From: Tabrizicola thermarum
GTDB taxonomy: Bacteria; Pseudomonadota; Alphaproteobacteria; Rhodobacterales; Rhodobacteraceae
DNA length: 64,000 nt
Direction: 5' to 3'
Assembly: GCF_003574395.1 (NCBI RefSeq)
Contig: NZ_KZ984536.1
Span: 43,322-107,321, forward strand
A program made the position numbers and the translations under genes. The stretch's first letter is position 1. Each line of letters begins with the position of its first letter. Below, piece by piece: positions 42,170 to 50,860 of the stretch. Under the pieces are notes generated by a model. That model was not told the origin of the DNA. It saw nothing but the letters and a program-made list of their open reading frames with translations, and searched no databases.

Positions 42170-43022
42170 GGGTCAGGACTCGTTCTCCATTCATAGCCAG
42201 AACATGACGGTTGCGGCGAGTGCGACGGCTGAGAGGAAGACCTTTGGGCACCGGTCATAGCGGGTGGCAACCCTGCGCCAGTCCTTCAGCCGACCGAACA
42301 TGATCTCGATCCGGTTGCGCCGTTTGTAGCGTCGCTTGTCGTGCTTGATGGGTTTGCCGCGCGACTTCCTGCCCGGGATGCAGGGCTTTATCCCCTTGTC
42401 TTTCAACGCATCTCTGAACCAGTCAGCGTCATAGCCCCGGTCAGCCAACAGCCATTCTGCCTTTGGCAAGCTGCTCAGTAGCGCCGCCGCGCCGGTGTAA
42501 TCACTTACTTGGCCTGCCGTCATGAAGAACCGGATCGGGCGGCCATCAGCGTCGGTGACGGCATGCAGCTTGGTGTTCATGCCGCCCTTCGTCCGACCGA
42601 TCAGACGGCCCCTCTGGTCGCCTGGCCCCCCTTTTTCGACCGCAGGCTGGTCGCCGTGCGGTGCGCCTTGAGATAGGTCGCGTCGATCATCACCGTCTTC
42701 GGGGTGGCGGCCTCGGCGGCCAGCCCAGCCATCATCCGGGCAAAGACCCCCTTGTCGCTCCACCGCTTCCAGCGGTTGTAGAGGGTCTTCGGCGGGCCAT
42801 ATTCCTTGGGCGCATCACACCACCGCAAGCCATTGCGATTGATGAAGATTATCCCGCTCAACACCCGCCGGTCATCGACCCGCGGCTTTCCGTGGCTTTT
42901 GGGAAAGAAGGGCTGAAGCCGCGCCATCTGCGCGTCGGTCAGCCAGAAAAGGCTGCTCATGATCCAGTCTCCTTGCGGAGCTTGAATCAGGCCGAGCCCA
43001 CAAAATCAATGGGTCCTGACCC
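42170..43022 (-). mobile_element. IS5-family insertion sequence (IS427-like)
   Basis: An 853-base element bounded by the perfect 10-base inverted repeats GGGTCAGGAC (42170-42179) and GTCCTGACCC (43013-43022). It is flanked by TA on both sides (42168-42169 and 43023-43024), a likely 2-base target duplication. The transposase is on the - strand in two overlapping frames. It separates the arsenic region from the hsdR fragment. Confidence 0.88.
42191..42960 (-). CDS. IS5-family transposase, two frames joined by -1 frameshift
   Basis: The first frame (42960 to 42601, 119 aa) begins SSLFWLTDAQMARLQPFFPK and includes KTVMIDATYLKAHRTATSLR, carrying the first catalytic Asp. The second frame continues with GRTKGGMNTKLHAVTDADGR, ADRGYDADWFRDAL (second Asp) and RYKRRNRIEIMFGRLKDWRR (catalytic Glu in the Y-2-R-3-E-6-K-like region). 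They join at the - strand heptamer G_GGG_GGC (42625-42631), where a -1 slip enters the second frame. This is the normal expression mode of this IS group, so the element may still be active. Confidence 0.86.
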
Positions 43023-43024
43023 TA

Positions 43025-43388
43025 GGCACCATGAGAACGCGGCCATCGATCCTTCGCGGAACGAGATCCTTGTAGATCAGTGAGCCGTCTGTTCCTGGCG
43101 GCGACTCGTTCCAAAGCACCTGTTTGCATAGCAGCAGGACGCCGGCGTAAAGGTTCCGGATGACCGAGATCACCACGTCCGACACCTCGGGCTGCAGATG
43201 GCGGTCGAGTTCCTGCTTGTAGAGCAGACAGCTCTCGCGGTCGAAGGTCACCACCTGCGCGCCAAAGCCGTTCGGGGCGACCTTCTCCTGGAAGTGCTTG
43301 GCGATGTCGCCGCAGATCGCGCGGATGCGTTCGGGCGCCTTGACCAGGATCGACATCTTGGCCGCCGCCTTGCCCACCCGCACCGACC
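43025..43388 (-). pseudogene. Type I restriction enzyme HsdR internal fragment
   Basis: A - strand frame reads VGKAAAKMSILVKAPERIRA, DIAKHFQEKVAPNGFGAQVV and TFDRESCLLYKQELDRHLQP, which matches, from memory, the region between the helicase motifs of HsdR-type subunits (the usual FKAQVVTFDREAC...YK.ELD..L.P). It covers about 75 residues. The 5' side is lost at the junction with the phage DUF2460 remnant; the 3' side changes to unrelated sequence near 43160 and meets the IS element. It is a non-functional relic of a restriction system. Confidence 0.6.
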
Positions 43389-43727
43389 GATCAGGTGATC
43401 GGCACCGGCGATGGCGCGACGACCGCGTTCCAATTGGTGAAGCGCTACGCCTCGGGCGCGCAGTCGTGGACGCGTACCATCGCCAAGCCGGTGGCGGGAA
43501 CCGTGCGCATCGCGCTGGCGGGCGTCGAGCAGCTGTCCGGCTGGTCGGTCGATACCACGACCGGTGTCATCACCTTCACCGCGGCGCCGGGCTCCGGCGT
43601 CGCGATCACCGCGGGCTTCGAGTTCGACGTGCCGGTCCGTTTCGACACCGACGTGCTCGACGTGACGCTCGACCTCGAGCGGCTGGGCTCGATCACCTCC
43701 ATCCCGCTTCTGGAGATCCGACGATGA
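43389..43727 (+). pseudogene. DUF2460 tail protein (GTA gp12-like), 5'-truncated
   Basis: Only the C-terminal half of a DUF2460 protein remains: TAFQLVKRYASGAQSWTRTI, GVEQLSGWSVDTTTGVITFT and the end RFDTDVLDVTLDLERLGSIT. About the first 100 residues are lost at the junction near 43388, where sequence switches to the antisense hsdR fragment. A GTG at 43395 could start a short product, but it would lack the N-terminal domain. It opens the second phage remnant. Confidence 0.8.
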
Positions 43728-44074
43728 ATGACGAAACCGGATTTCTGGCGGCGGCGCTGAAGGAACTGCTCGCCTCCACAGCGGTGATCCTTGCCGCCTG
43801 GGGTGCGCTCGGGGGCGCGACCAACGCGCTGACGACGAAAATGCGCCTGCGTGACGCGCTGCGCCACATCCTGCTCGGCGGTCTGATCGCGGCCGGGATG
43901 GGCAGCCTGTCGATGGCGATCATCACCCGCTGGCTGAGCCTGCCGCCCGAGGCGATCCCAGCCGGGGGCGCGGCCGGATCGGCCGCCTATCTGGTCGGCG
44001 TTTTCGGTCCCGCCTTCATCGAGGTGCTGCTCGCCCGCCTGCGCCATGCCGGGAAAGGTGATGGCGATGCATGA
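43724..44074 (+). CDS. Putative phage holin
   Basis: A 116-residue protein with three hydrophobic segments (AALKELLASTAVILAAWGAL; HILLGGLIAAGMGSLSMAII; GSAAYLVGVFGPAFIEVLLA) and a basic C-terminus (RLRHAGKGDGDA), consistent with a holin or holin-like membrane protein. It starts inside the DUF2460 stop (ATGAATGA) and is two genes upstream of the GH24 endolysin, as expected for a lysis cassette. No holin family could be named with certainty. Confidence 0.65.
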   Translation: MNDETGFLAAALKELLASTAVILAAWGALGGATNALTTKMRLRDALRHILLGGLIAAGMGSLSMAIITRWLSLPPEAIPAGGAAGSAAYLVGVFGPAFIEVLLARLRHAGKGDGDA

Positions 44075-44198
44075 CATTTTCCGCCTCGCGCGCTCCCTGC
44101 GCTGCGACCCGGCCGATCCCGGCCAGGCCTTCCGCCACCGCCTGGGCGTCGGCATCGCCTTCGCCGCGCTGATCCTGATCCTCTCGCTTCTGGGGTAA
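44061..44198 (+). CDS. Small membrane protein, 45 aa
   Basis: A short frame starting at ATG 44061 (or 44067), overlapping the holin gene end. It has a charged N-terminal part (MHDIFRLARSLRCDPADPGQ) and a C-terminal membrane helix (GVGIAFAALILILSLLG). It lies 5 bases before the endolysin. The coding look (no frame breaks, coupled position) supports a real gene, perhaps a regulator or partner of the holin. Confidence 0.55.
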   Translation: MAMHDIFRLARSLRCDPADPGQAFRHRLGVGIAFAALILILSLLG

Positions 44199-44203
44199 CT
44201 TCC

Positions 44204-44869
44204 ATGCAGATGACTGACTGGGGCCTTCTGGCCCTCGTGCGGCACGAAGGGATCGTGCCCGGACCCTACACGGATGTGAAACAGGTCTGGACGTTCGGCA
44301 TCGGCCACACGGGCGCAGCCGGGGCACCCGATCCCGCCACGATGCCGCGCGGCATGCCCGCCGATCTCGATGCCGCGATCCGCGAGGCGTTCCGGGTCTT
44401 CCAGGCCGACCTCGCGCGTTACGAGGATGACGTTTTGCGCGCCGTGAAGGTGCCGCTCGAGCGGCACGAATTCGATGCGCTGGTCTCCTTCCATTACAAC
44501 ACAGGCGGCATCGCCAAGGCAGCGCTCACTCGGCACCTGAACGCGGGCGACCGGGCAACAGCCGCAGGAGCCTTCATGGGCTGGCTCAAGCCCGCCGCGA
44601 TCCGCCCGCGCCGCGAGGCCGAGCGCGATCTCTTCGCCACGGGCCGCTATCCGACTGGTACCATCCCGGTCTGGTCGGTGGATCGCAACGGCCGGGTCGA
44701 TTTCTCGCGACCGATGCGGCGCCTGACCGAGAACGAGGCGCTGGCAATGCTGCGTCCCGCAAGCGTGCCGATACAGAGACCATCCGTGCCTGCCGCCACA
44801 CCTGAACCCGCAATCAGCTGGTTTACCCGGCTGACCTCCTTCTTCTCCAGCCTGAACCGGAGGGCCTGA
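44204..44869 (+). CDS. Phage endolysin, lysozyme of GH24 (T4-like) type
   Basis: A 221-residue muramidase. The catalytic triad pattern Glu-x8-Asp-x5-Thr is present at E15, D24 and T30 (ALVRHEGIVPGPYTDVKQVW, then T). The second conserved block is DALVSFHYNTGGIAKAALTR. A Pro-rich linker and a hydrophobic/aromatic C-terminus (ISWFTRLTSFFSSLNRRA) follow. No signal peptide is seen, so release through the holin is likely. The lysis system differs from the M15 type of the first module. Confidence 0.9.
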   Translation: MQMTDWGLLALVRHEGIVPGPYTDVKQVWTFGIGHTGAAGAPDPATMPRGMPADLDAAIREAFRVFQADLARYEDDVLRAVKVPLERHEFDALVSFHYNTGGIAKAALTRHLNAGDRATAAGAFMGWLKPAAIRPRREAERDLFATGRYPTGTIPVWSVDRNGRVDFSRPMRRLTENEALAMLRPASVPIQRPSVPAATPEPAISWFTRLTSFFSSLNRRA

Positions 44870-44874
44870 TCCCC

Positions 44875-45105
44875 ATGCGCTACATCCGTCCGACCTCGCT
44901 CACCTGGTGGGCGGGGTGCCTCACCATGCTCACCGGCATTGCCTCGCTCGCGCTGCCCGCCACCGGGCCGTTCGGCGAACTCTCCCGCTTCGTCGCGCTG
45001 CTTGCCGGCAGTGGCGATGCCTCGCCCGCGGGGCTGATGTTCCTCGGGCTGGGCCTGATCGGCCTGCGTGACCGGATCGAGCGCGGGTTCCGCGGCGATG
45101 CTTGA
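44875..45105 (+). CDS. Small phage membrane protein, 76 aa
   Basis: A protein with two membrane segments (SLTWWAGCLTMLTGIASLAL; AGLMFLGLGLIGL) and a basic end (RDRIERGFRGDA). It is 5 bases downstream of the endolysin and overlaps the next small gene. The family is not recognised. In related prophages a protein of this form is part of the lysis cluster. Confidence 0.6.
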   Translation: MRYIRPTSLTWWAGCLTMLTGIASLALPATGPFGELSRFVALLAGSGDASPAGLMFLGLGLIGLRDRIERGFRGDA

Positions 45106-45199
45106 GTTCCTCGCAGGGATCATCCTGGGCGGGGGTCTCGGCGTTTTCGTCGTCGCCCTCTGCGTCGCTGCCGCGCGCGGGGATCACGACGATGGCTGA
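45098..45199 (+). CDS. Very short membrane protein, DUF3789-like, 33 aa
   Basis: A 33-residue frame with a single membrane helix (LEFLAGIILGGGLGVFVVAL) and a short acidic tail (RGDHDDG). The form resembles DUF3789 phage proteins. It overlaps its neighbours on both sides by 8 bases, which supports translation by coupling. Its function is unknown. Confidence 0.5.
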   Translation: MLEFLAGIILGGGLGVFVVALCVAAARGDHDDG

Positions 45200-45341
45200 G
45201 TTCCTGATCTGGCTGGTTGCAGGTCTCGGCGCGATCGGAGGCGTCGTCCTCGGCCGGGTCTGGGGCCGCGCGGAAGGCGAACGCCAAGGCAAACGGGAGG
45301 CGGAACGCGATGCCATGGAAGACAAGAGCAAGCGTCTCTAG
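45192..45341 (+). CDS. Probable i-spanin-like protein, 49 aa
   Basis: A short protein with an N-terminal membrane segment (FLIWLVAGLGAIGGVVLGRV) and a charged helical tail (GRAEGERQGKREAERDAMED). It is followed 10 bases later by a lipoprotein gene, the usual order of spanin pairs. The short length makes the assignment tentative. Confidence 0.5.
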   Translation: MAEFLIWLVAGLGAIGGVVLGRVWGRAEGERQGKREAERDAMEDKSKRL

Positions 45342-45351
45342 CGTGGGCGGG

Positions 45352-45552
45352 ATGCGGTCCGTGACGGTCGCGGTGCTGGCGATCCTGCTGACCGGCTGCG
45401 CCGCAACGACGGGCGCTGGTGATGCAGGCTGCGCCTCCTATGCCGAGGCGCGGCTGGCCCGGCCGCCTGCCTCTGCTGTAGCCGCCGCGCCCCCGGAATG
45501 GGCGATCTGGATCGCCGATCTCGACGACCGCATGACAGGAACCTGCCGATGA
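45352..45552 (+). CDS. Phage lipoprotein (o-spanin-like), 66 aa
   Basis: The signal sequence (RSVTVAVLAILLTGC) ends in the lipobox LLTGC. The mature part has two further cysteines (GCASYAEA and GTCR) and a Pro/Ala-rich centre. ATG 45352 is used; GTG 45343 is an alternative. The stop overlaps the DUF2163 start. The position after the small membrane-anchored protein supports an outer-membrane spanin. Confidence 0.55.
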   Translation: MRSVTVAVLAILLTGCAATTGAGDAGCASYAEARLARPPASAVAAAPPEWAIWIADLDDRMTGTCR

Positions 45553-46433
45553 AATCCCTCTCGTCCGCCCTGCAGGCCCATCTCGACGAAGGCACGACGA
45601 CGCTGGCTTGGTGCTGGCGGATCGCCCGGGCCGATGGCGTCACCTTCGGCTTCACCGACCATGACCGGACGCTCAGCTTCGACGGCACGGATTTCGAGCC
45701 AGAGAGCGGGCTGACGGCATCGGAGGTTCGCTCGGGCTCGGACCTGTCAGTCGATGCGCAGGACGCCGAAGGCGTGCTGACCTCCGACCGCATCACCGAG
45801 ACCGACATCCTCGATGGCCGCTGGGACAACGCGGCGGTCGAGGTCTAGCGCGTGAACTGGGCCGACACCGCGCAGCGCGTGCTGATGCGGCGCGGGGCCA
45901 TCGGTCAGATCCGGCGCGGGCGGCTTGCCTTCGTCGCGGAGGTGCGCTCGCTGGCCCATGTGCTGGGCCAGACGGTGGGGCGAACCTTTCAGGCGAGTTG
46001 CGACGTGGCGCTCGGCGATGCGCGCTGCGGAGTCGATCTGGAGGACCCCACCTTCAAGAGCTCGGGCGTCGTCGTCGATCTGCTGCGCGACCGCGCCTTC
46101 ACCGCCTCGGGTCTTGGCGGCTTCGACGCTGGCTGGTTCACTTTCGGCTCGCTGGACTGGACGAGCGGCGCGAATGCTGGGCGGCGCACCGAGGTGCTGG
46201 GCCATGACGTCACGGACGGCATCGCGGTGCTGACCCTGCTCGAGGCACCGGTGCGCGCGATTGCCGAGGGTGACGCCTTCGTCATCCGGGCGGGCTGCGA
46301 CAAGCGCCTCGCCACCTGCGGGACGAAGTTCGCCAACACCGCCAGCTTCCGGGGCTTTCCGCATATTCCCGGTCAGGATGCCGTTCTGCGCTATGCCACC
46401 AAGGACGGCGGCCACGAGGGGGCTGTGCTGTGA
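45549..46433 (+). pseudogene. DUF2163 tail protein (GTA gp13-like) with in-frame amber codon
   Basis: One reading frame spans 45549-46433 (about 294 codons) but contains TAG at 45846-45848, codon 100, in the context WDNAAVEV-stop-RVNWADTAQRVL. The equivalent position in this family is normally Trp (TGG), so one base change explains it. The N-terminal half (AWCWRIARADGVTFGFTDHD) and the C-terminal half, with four cysteines (FQASCDVALGDARC, RAGCDKRLATCGTK) and SFRGFPHIPGQDAV, are otherwise intact. Restart at GTG 45852 could give a short C-terminal product. The gene is probably inactive unless an amber suppressor is present. Confidence 0.88.
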
Positions 46434-46864
46434 CACCGGCCGATCCCGATCTGGTCATCGCCGTCGCACGGTCCTGGCTGGGCACGCCCTATCACGATCA
46501 GGCTAGCCTCAATGGCATCGGATGCGATTGCCTTGGCCTTGCGCGCGGTGTCTGGCGCGAGGTTGTCGGACCCGAACCCTTCCCGATCCCGCCTTACAGC
46601 CGCGACTGGGGTGAGAGCGGCCCGCGCGAAGTGCTGGCCGAAGGCGCGCGTCGCATGATGCCGGAAATCGCACCCGTCGATGCCCCGCCCGGCGCGTTGA
46701 TCCTGTTCCGCATGATGCCGCGCGCCATTGCCAAGCATGTGGGCATCCTGACCGGCCCCGACACCTTCCTGCACGCCTACGAGCGCCTCGGCGTCATCGA
46801 GGAACCGCTGACCCCAACGTGGCGACGCCGTATCTCCTTCGCCTTTCTCTTTCCCCAACGTTGA
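46430..46864 (+). CDS. NlpC/P60 peptidase (GTA gp14-like)
   Basis: A 144-residue cell-wall peptidase. The catalytic cysteine is in GIGCDCLGLARGVW (about 28-41), the histidine in IAKHVGIL (about 101-108). ARSWLGTPYHDQASLNG is the usual lead-in. GTA gp14 peptidases act at the tail tip, opening the peptidoglycan during entry. The GTG start at 46430 overlaps the DUF2163 stop (GTGA). It lies 9 bases before the large tail protein gene. Confidence 0.88.
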   Translation: MTPADPDLVIAVARSWLGTPYHDQASLNGIGCDCLGLARGVWREVVGPEPFPIPPYSRDWGESGPREVLAEGARRMMPEIAPVDAPPGALILFRMMPRAIAKHVGILTGPDTFLHAYERLGVIEEPLTPTWRRRISFAFLFPQR

Positions 46865-46873
46865 GAGTTTTCC

Positions 46874-49800
46874 ATGGCCACGCTTGTCCTCGGCGCTGTC
46901 GGCACGGCCATCGGCGGGGCCTTTGGCGGCGCGATCCTCGGCTTTTCCGGTGCGGCCATCGGCAGCTTCATCGGCTCGACCGTGGGCTCGGTGGTCGACA
47001 ACTGGATCGTCTCATCGCTGGCCCCGGCTCAGCGGATTGAGGGCGCGCGGCTTGACACGCTGCGCATCACCTCGGCCACCGAAGGCGCGGTGATCCCGCG
47101 CCTTTACGGTCGTATGTGGATCGGCGGCAACATCATCTGGGCGACCGATTTCCGCGAGGAGACGAAGACCACCACCCAAGGCGGCGGCAAGGGCGGTGGG
47201 GGCGGCAAGGTCAAGACCACCGAATACCTCTACTATGCCAGCTTTGCCGTGGCGCTGTGCGAAGGTCCGATCACCGGCATCGGCCGCATCTGGGCCGACG
47301 GAAAGGCGATGGACATGACCGGCGTGACCTGGCGCTGGTATCCCGGCAACGAAGTGCAAACCGCCGATCCGTTCATCGCAGCAAAAATGGGGGCCGCTAA
47401 CACGCCCGCCTATCGTGGCACGGCCTATGTCGTGTTCGAGGATCTGGCGCTGGCGACCTTCGGCAGCCGCCTGCCACAACTGTCGTTCGAGGTGTTCCGC
47501 CCACTGGCCGATCCCGACACCGCCGAAGGCCTGACCCGAGCCGTCACCCTGATCCCGGCCTCGGGCGAGTTCACCTATGCCACCGACGCGATCCGGAAGG
47601 GCAGCGGCGGTGCCACCGTGGCCGAGAACCTGAACGCGCTGCCCGACCAGGCCGACATCGTCGTGGCGCTGGACCGGCTGCAGGCCGTGGCTCCGGCGGT
47701 CGAGAGCGTGAGCCTCGTCGTGGCCTGGTTCGGCAACGATCTGCGCGCGGGTTCCTGCAAGGTAAAGCCGGGTGTCGAGGTCGCCTCCAAGGCCACCACG
47801 CCCGCCAACTGGTCGGTGAATGGCGTCAGCCGGGCCAGCGCCCATCTGGTCAGCCGTGATGCCGAAGATCGGCCGGTCTATGGCGGGACACCTGCGGATT
47901 TCGCGGTGGTGCAGGCGATCCAGGAGATGAAGGCGCGCGGGCTGCGGGTCACCTTCTATCCCTTCCTGCTGATGGATGTGCCGCCCGGCAACACGCTGCC
48001 GAACCCCTACAGCGCCAATGCTGCCACGCTGGGTCAACCCGCGTTTCCATGGCGGGGGCGGATCACCTGTTCCCCAGCGGCCGGATTTGCCGGATCGGTG
48101 GACAAGAGCGGCACGGCGGCAACGCAAGTGTCGGCCCTGTTCGGGGCGGCGACGCCGGGGAATTTCAGCGTGTCGGGCGAGAGCGTCAGCTTCACCGGCT
48201 CGCCCAGCGACTGGGGCCTGCGCCGCATGGTGCTGCACTACGCGCACCTTTGCGCAGCGGCGGGTGGCGTCGATGCCTTCCTGATCGGCACCGAGATGCC
48301 AGGCCTCACCACCATCCGCTCGGGGGCCAGCACTTACCCTGCCGTCACCACTTTCAAGACCCTCGCGGCCGACGTGAGCTCCATTCTCGGCGCGGGCACC
48401 AAGATCGGCTATGCGGCCGACTGGTCGGAATACTTCGGCCACCATCCGCAAGACGGCAGCAATGATGTCTATTTCCACCTCGACCCGCTCTGGTCGGATG
48501 GCAACATCGACTTCGTGGGCATCGACAACTACCTGCCGCTGTCAGACTGGCGCGACGGTTTCGATCATGCCGATGCGCTTCAAGGGTGGCCCGCGATCTA
48601 CGACCGGGCATATCTGCAAGCGAACATCGCAGGCGGCGAAGGCTTCGACTGGTTCTATGCCAGCGCCGTTGACCGCTCCGCCCAGATACGGACAGCAATC
48701 ACTGATGGTGCGGCAGGCAAGCCGTGGGTGTTTCGACCCAAGGATATCCGCGCCTGGTGGACGAACCCGCATTTCAACCGGCCAGGCGGGGTGGAAAGCG
48801 GCGCGCCCACCGCATGGGTGCCGCAGTCGAAGCCCGTGTGGTTCACGGAACTGGGCTGCCCGGCCATCGACCGGGGCACAAACCAGCCGAACGTGTTCTT
48901 CGACCCGAAGTCGTCGGAGAGCTTCACGCCCTGGTTCTCCCGCGGCTGGCGCGACGACGCGATCCAGCGCGCCTATCTCGAGGCCAGTTACCTCTGGTGG
49001 GGAACCCCGGCAAACAACCCGACATCCACGATCTACGGCGGCCGGATGGTCCATGTGCCGGAATGCGCGGCATGGACCTGGGACGCGCGGCCCTATCCGT
49101 TCTTCCCTGAGCTGACCGGCGTCTGGACGGACGGCCCCAACTGGCGGCTTGGTCACTGGCTGACGGGGCGGCTGGGCGCGGTGTCTCTCGCCGCCCTCGT
49201 GCGCCACCTGTGCCTGCGAGCGGGCCTCGATGAGGCATTCATCGACGTCTCCGGCCTCTGGGGCGCGGTCGAGGGCTATGTCATCGGCGCCCTCGAAAGC
49301 CCTCGCGCGTCGATTTCCACGCTGGCCCGACATTTCGGCTTCGATGCCATCGAGACCGAAGGCATGATCCGCTTTGTCATGCGCGGGCGGGCTTCGGTTC
49401 TGAGCCTGGCGCATGACGACCTCGTGGCATCCCGCGAAGGGGAAGCGCTGGAACTGGTCCGCGCGCAGGAAACCGAACTGCCGCAGGCGCTGAAGTGGCA
49501 GGTCGCGCGCGCCGACGAGGACTATGATGCCGCCCTCGTGGAAGCGCGGCGCATCACGGTCGATACGACGCGCATCGCGTCCGAGAGTTTCCCGATGGCC
49601 ATCCCGCCAGAGGAGGCCGAACGGCGCTGCCGCCGCGCGCTGATGGAAGCGTGGATCGGTCGCGAGAGCGCGACCTTCCGTCTGCCGCCCTCGCGGCTGG
49701 CTCTGGACCCTGCCGACGTGATCCGGCTCTCCCATGACGGCCGCGAGGTCGAGTTCCGCCTGGTCTCCGTCGCCGACGCCGAGGCACGCGGCATCGAAGC

Positions 49801-50839
49801 GGTGCGTCAGGACCGTGCCGCCTATGACCTGCCGCCGTGGGACCCCCGGCCCGCGAGCATTTCCAGCCCTGTCGTGTTCGGCACGCCGGAAGTGGTGATG
49901 CTGGACCTGCCGCAGATCAGCGAGGACCAGCCCGCGCATCGCCCCCTGATCGCCGCCCATGCCAGCCCCTGGCCGGGCGAGATCGCGGTGTTCCGCAGCG
50001 CGTCGACGGACGGGTTCAACCTCCTGACGACCTTCGGGAGCCGTGCGCGGATCGGCACGCTGGCTTTCGATTTCTTTCCGGGACCGACCTCGCGCTTCGA
50101 TCTGGGCAACGCGCTGGTCGTCGATCTGCTGTCAGGGACGCTCGAGGGTGTGACGGACGTTGCCCTGTTCGGCGGGGCAAATGCACTGGCTGTCGAGTCT
50201 GCGGCCGGGGTCTGGGAGATCGTCCAGGCTGGCCAAGCCGAACTGATCGCCCCCGATCGCTACCGGCTGACCCGCCTGCTGCGTGGCCAGCGCGGGACGG
50301 AACAGGCTATGGGCAATCCCGCCCCGGCCGGGGCGCGGGTCGTTGTATTGGAAACGACACTGGCCTCGCTGCCCATTACAGAGGCCGACCTCGGCCTGCC
50401 ATGGAACTGGCGGGTCGGCCCTGCCGCGCGCGATGTCAGCGACGCGAGCTATGCCGCGCTGGGCTTTACGCCGACAGGGCGCGGCCTCGTGCCCTTCGCG
50501 CCGGTCCATGTCGAACAACCATGGCGGACGGCGCGCAGCCCGGGCGATCTAACCATTCGATGGACACGGCGATCGCGCACGCTCGTGGCCGATTCCTGGG
50601 AACAGGTCGAGGTGCCGCTGGCCGAGGATCTGGAATCCTACGACGTCCAGATCCTCGACGGCGCCGCCGTCAAGCGCACGCTGACCAGCACCACGACCTC
50701 CGTCCTCTACACCGCCGCCCAGCAGAGCGCTGATTGGGGCACGCCGCTCGCACCCGGCCAGACGCTGTCGATCCGCATCTACCAGCTCTCGAACCGCCTC
50801 GGCCGCGGCACGCCTGCCGCGGTCACGATGCAATTCTGA
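46874..50839 (+). CDS. GTA-like tail hub protein with TIM-barrel domain (gp15-like megatron)
   Basis: A 1321-residue tail tip protein. It starts with a Gly-rich hydrophobic segment (GAVGTAIGGAFGGAILGFSG), then a hub domain (VIPRLYGRMWIGGNIIWATD; LYYASFAVALCEGPITGIGR). A glycosidase-like TIM barrel follows at about 430-730 (DFVGIDNYLPLSDW; VWFTELGCPAIDRG; YLEASYLWWGTPANNP). C-terminal hub domains come last (LRGQRGTEQAMGNPAPAGAR). This is the order of RcGTA gp15. No frame break is seen although both neighbours are damaged. Confidence 0.92.
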   Translation: MATLVLGAVGTAIGGAFGGAILGFSGAAIGSFIGSTVGSVVDNWIVSSLAPAQRIEGARLDTLRITSATEGAVIPRLYGRMWIGGNIIWATDFREETKTTTQGGGKGGGGGKVKTTEYLYYASFAVALCEGPITGIGRIWADGKAMDMTGVTWRWYPGNEVQTADPFIAAKMGAANTPAYRGTAYVVFEDLALATFGSRLPQLSFEVFRPLADPDTAEGLTRAVTLIPASGEFTYATDAIRKGSGGATVAENLNALPDQADIVVALDRLQAVAPAVESVSLVVAWFGNDLRAGSCKVKPGVEVASKATTPANWSVNGVSRASAHLVSRDAEDRPVYGGTPADFAVVQAIQEMKARGLRVTFYPFLLMDVPPGNTLPNPYSANAATLGQPAFPWRGRITCSPAAGFAGSVDKSGTAATQVSALFGAATPGNFSVSGESVSFTGSPSDWGLRRMVLHYAHLCAAAGGVDAFLIGTEMPGLTTIRSGASTYPAVTTFKTLAADVSSILGAGTKIGYAADWSEYFGHHPQDGSNDVYFHLDPLWSDGNIDFVGIDNYLPLSDWRDGFDHADALQGWPAIYDRAYLQANIAGGEGFDWFYASAVDRSAQIRTAITDGAAGKPWVFRPKDIRAWWTNPHFNRPGGVESGAPTAWVPQSKPVWFTELGCPAIDRGTNQPNVFFDPKSSESFTPWFSRGWRDDAIQRAYLEASYLWWGTPANNPTSTIYGGRMVHVPECAAWTWDARPYPFFPELTGVWTDGPNWRLGHWLTGRLGAVSLAALVRHLCLRAGLDEAFIDVSGLWGAVEGYVIGALESPRASISTLARHFGFDAIETEGMIRFVMRGRASVLSLAHDDLVASREGEALELVRAQETELPQALKWQVARADEDYDAALVEARRITVDTTRIASESFPMAIPPEEAERRCRRALMEAWIGRESATFRLPPSRLALDPADVIRLSHDGREVEFRLVSVADAEARGIEAVRQDRAAYDLPPWDPRPASISSPVVFGTPEVVMLDLPQISEDQPAHRPLIAAHASPWPGEIAVFRSASTDGFNLLTTFGSRARIGTLAFDFFPGPTSRFDLGNALVVDLLSGTLEGVTDVALFGGANALAVESAAGVWEIVQAGQAELIAPDRYRLTRLLRGQRGTEQAMGNPAPAGARVVVLETTLASLPITEADLGLPWNWRVGPAARDVSDASYAALGFTPTGRGLVPFAPVHVEQPWRTARSPGDLTIRWTRRSRTLVADSWEQVEVPLAEDLESYDVQILDGAAVKRTLTSTTTSVLYTAAQQSADWGTPLAPGQTLSIRIYQLSNRLGRGTPAAVTMQF

Positions 50840-50860
50840 TCCCAACCCACGGGAACCCCC

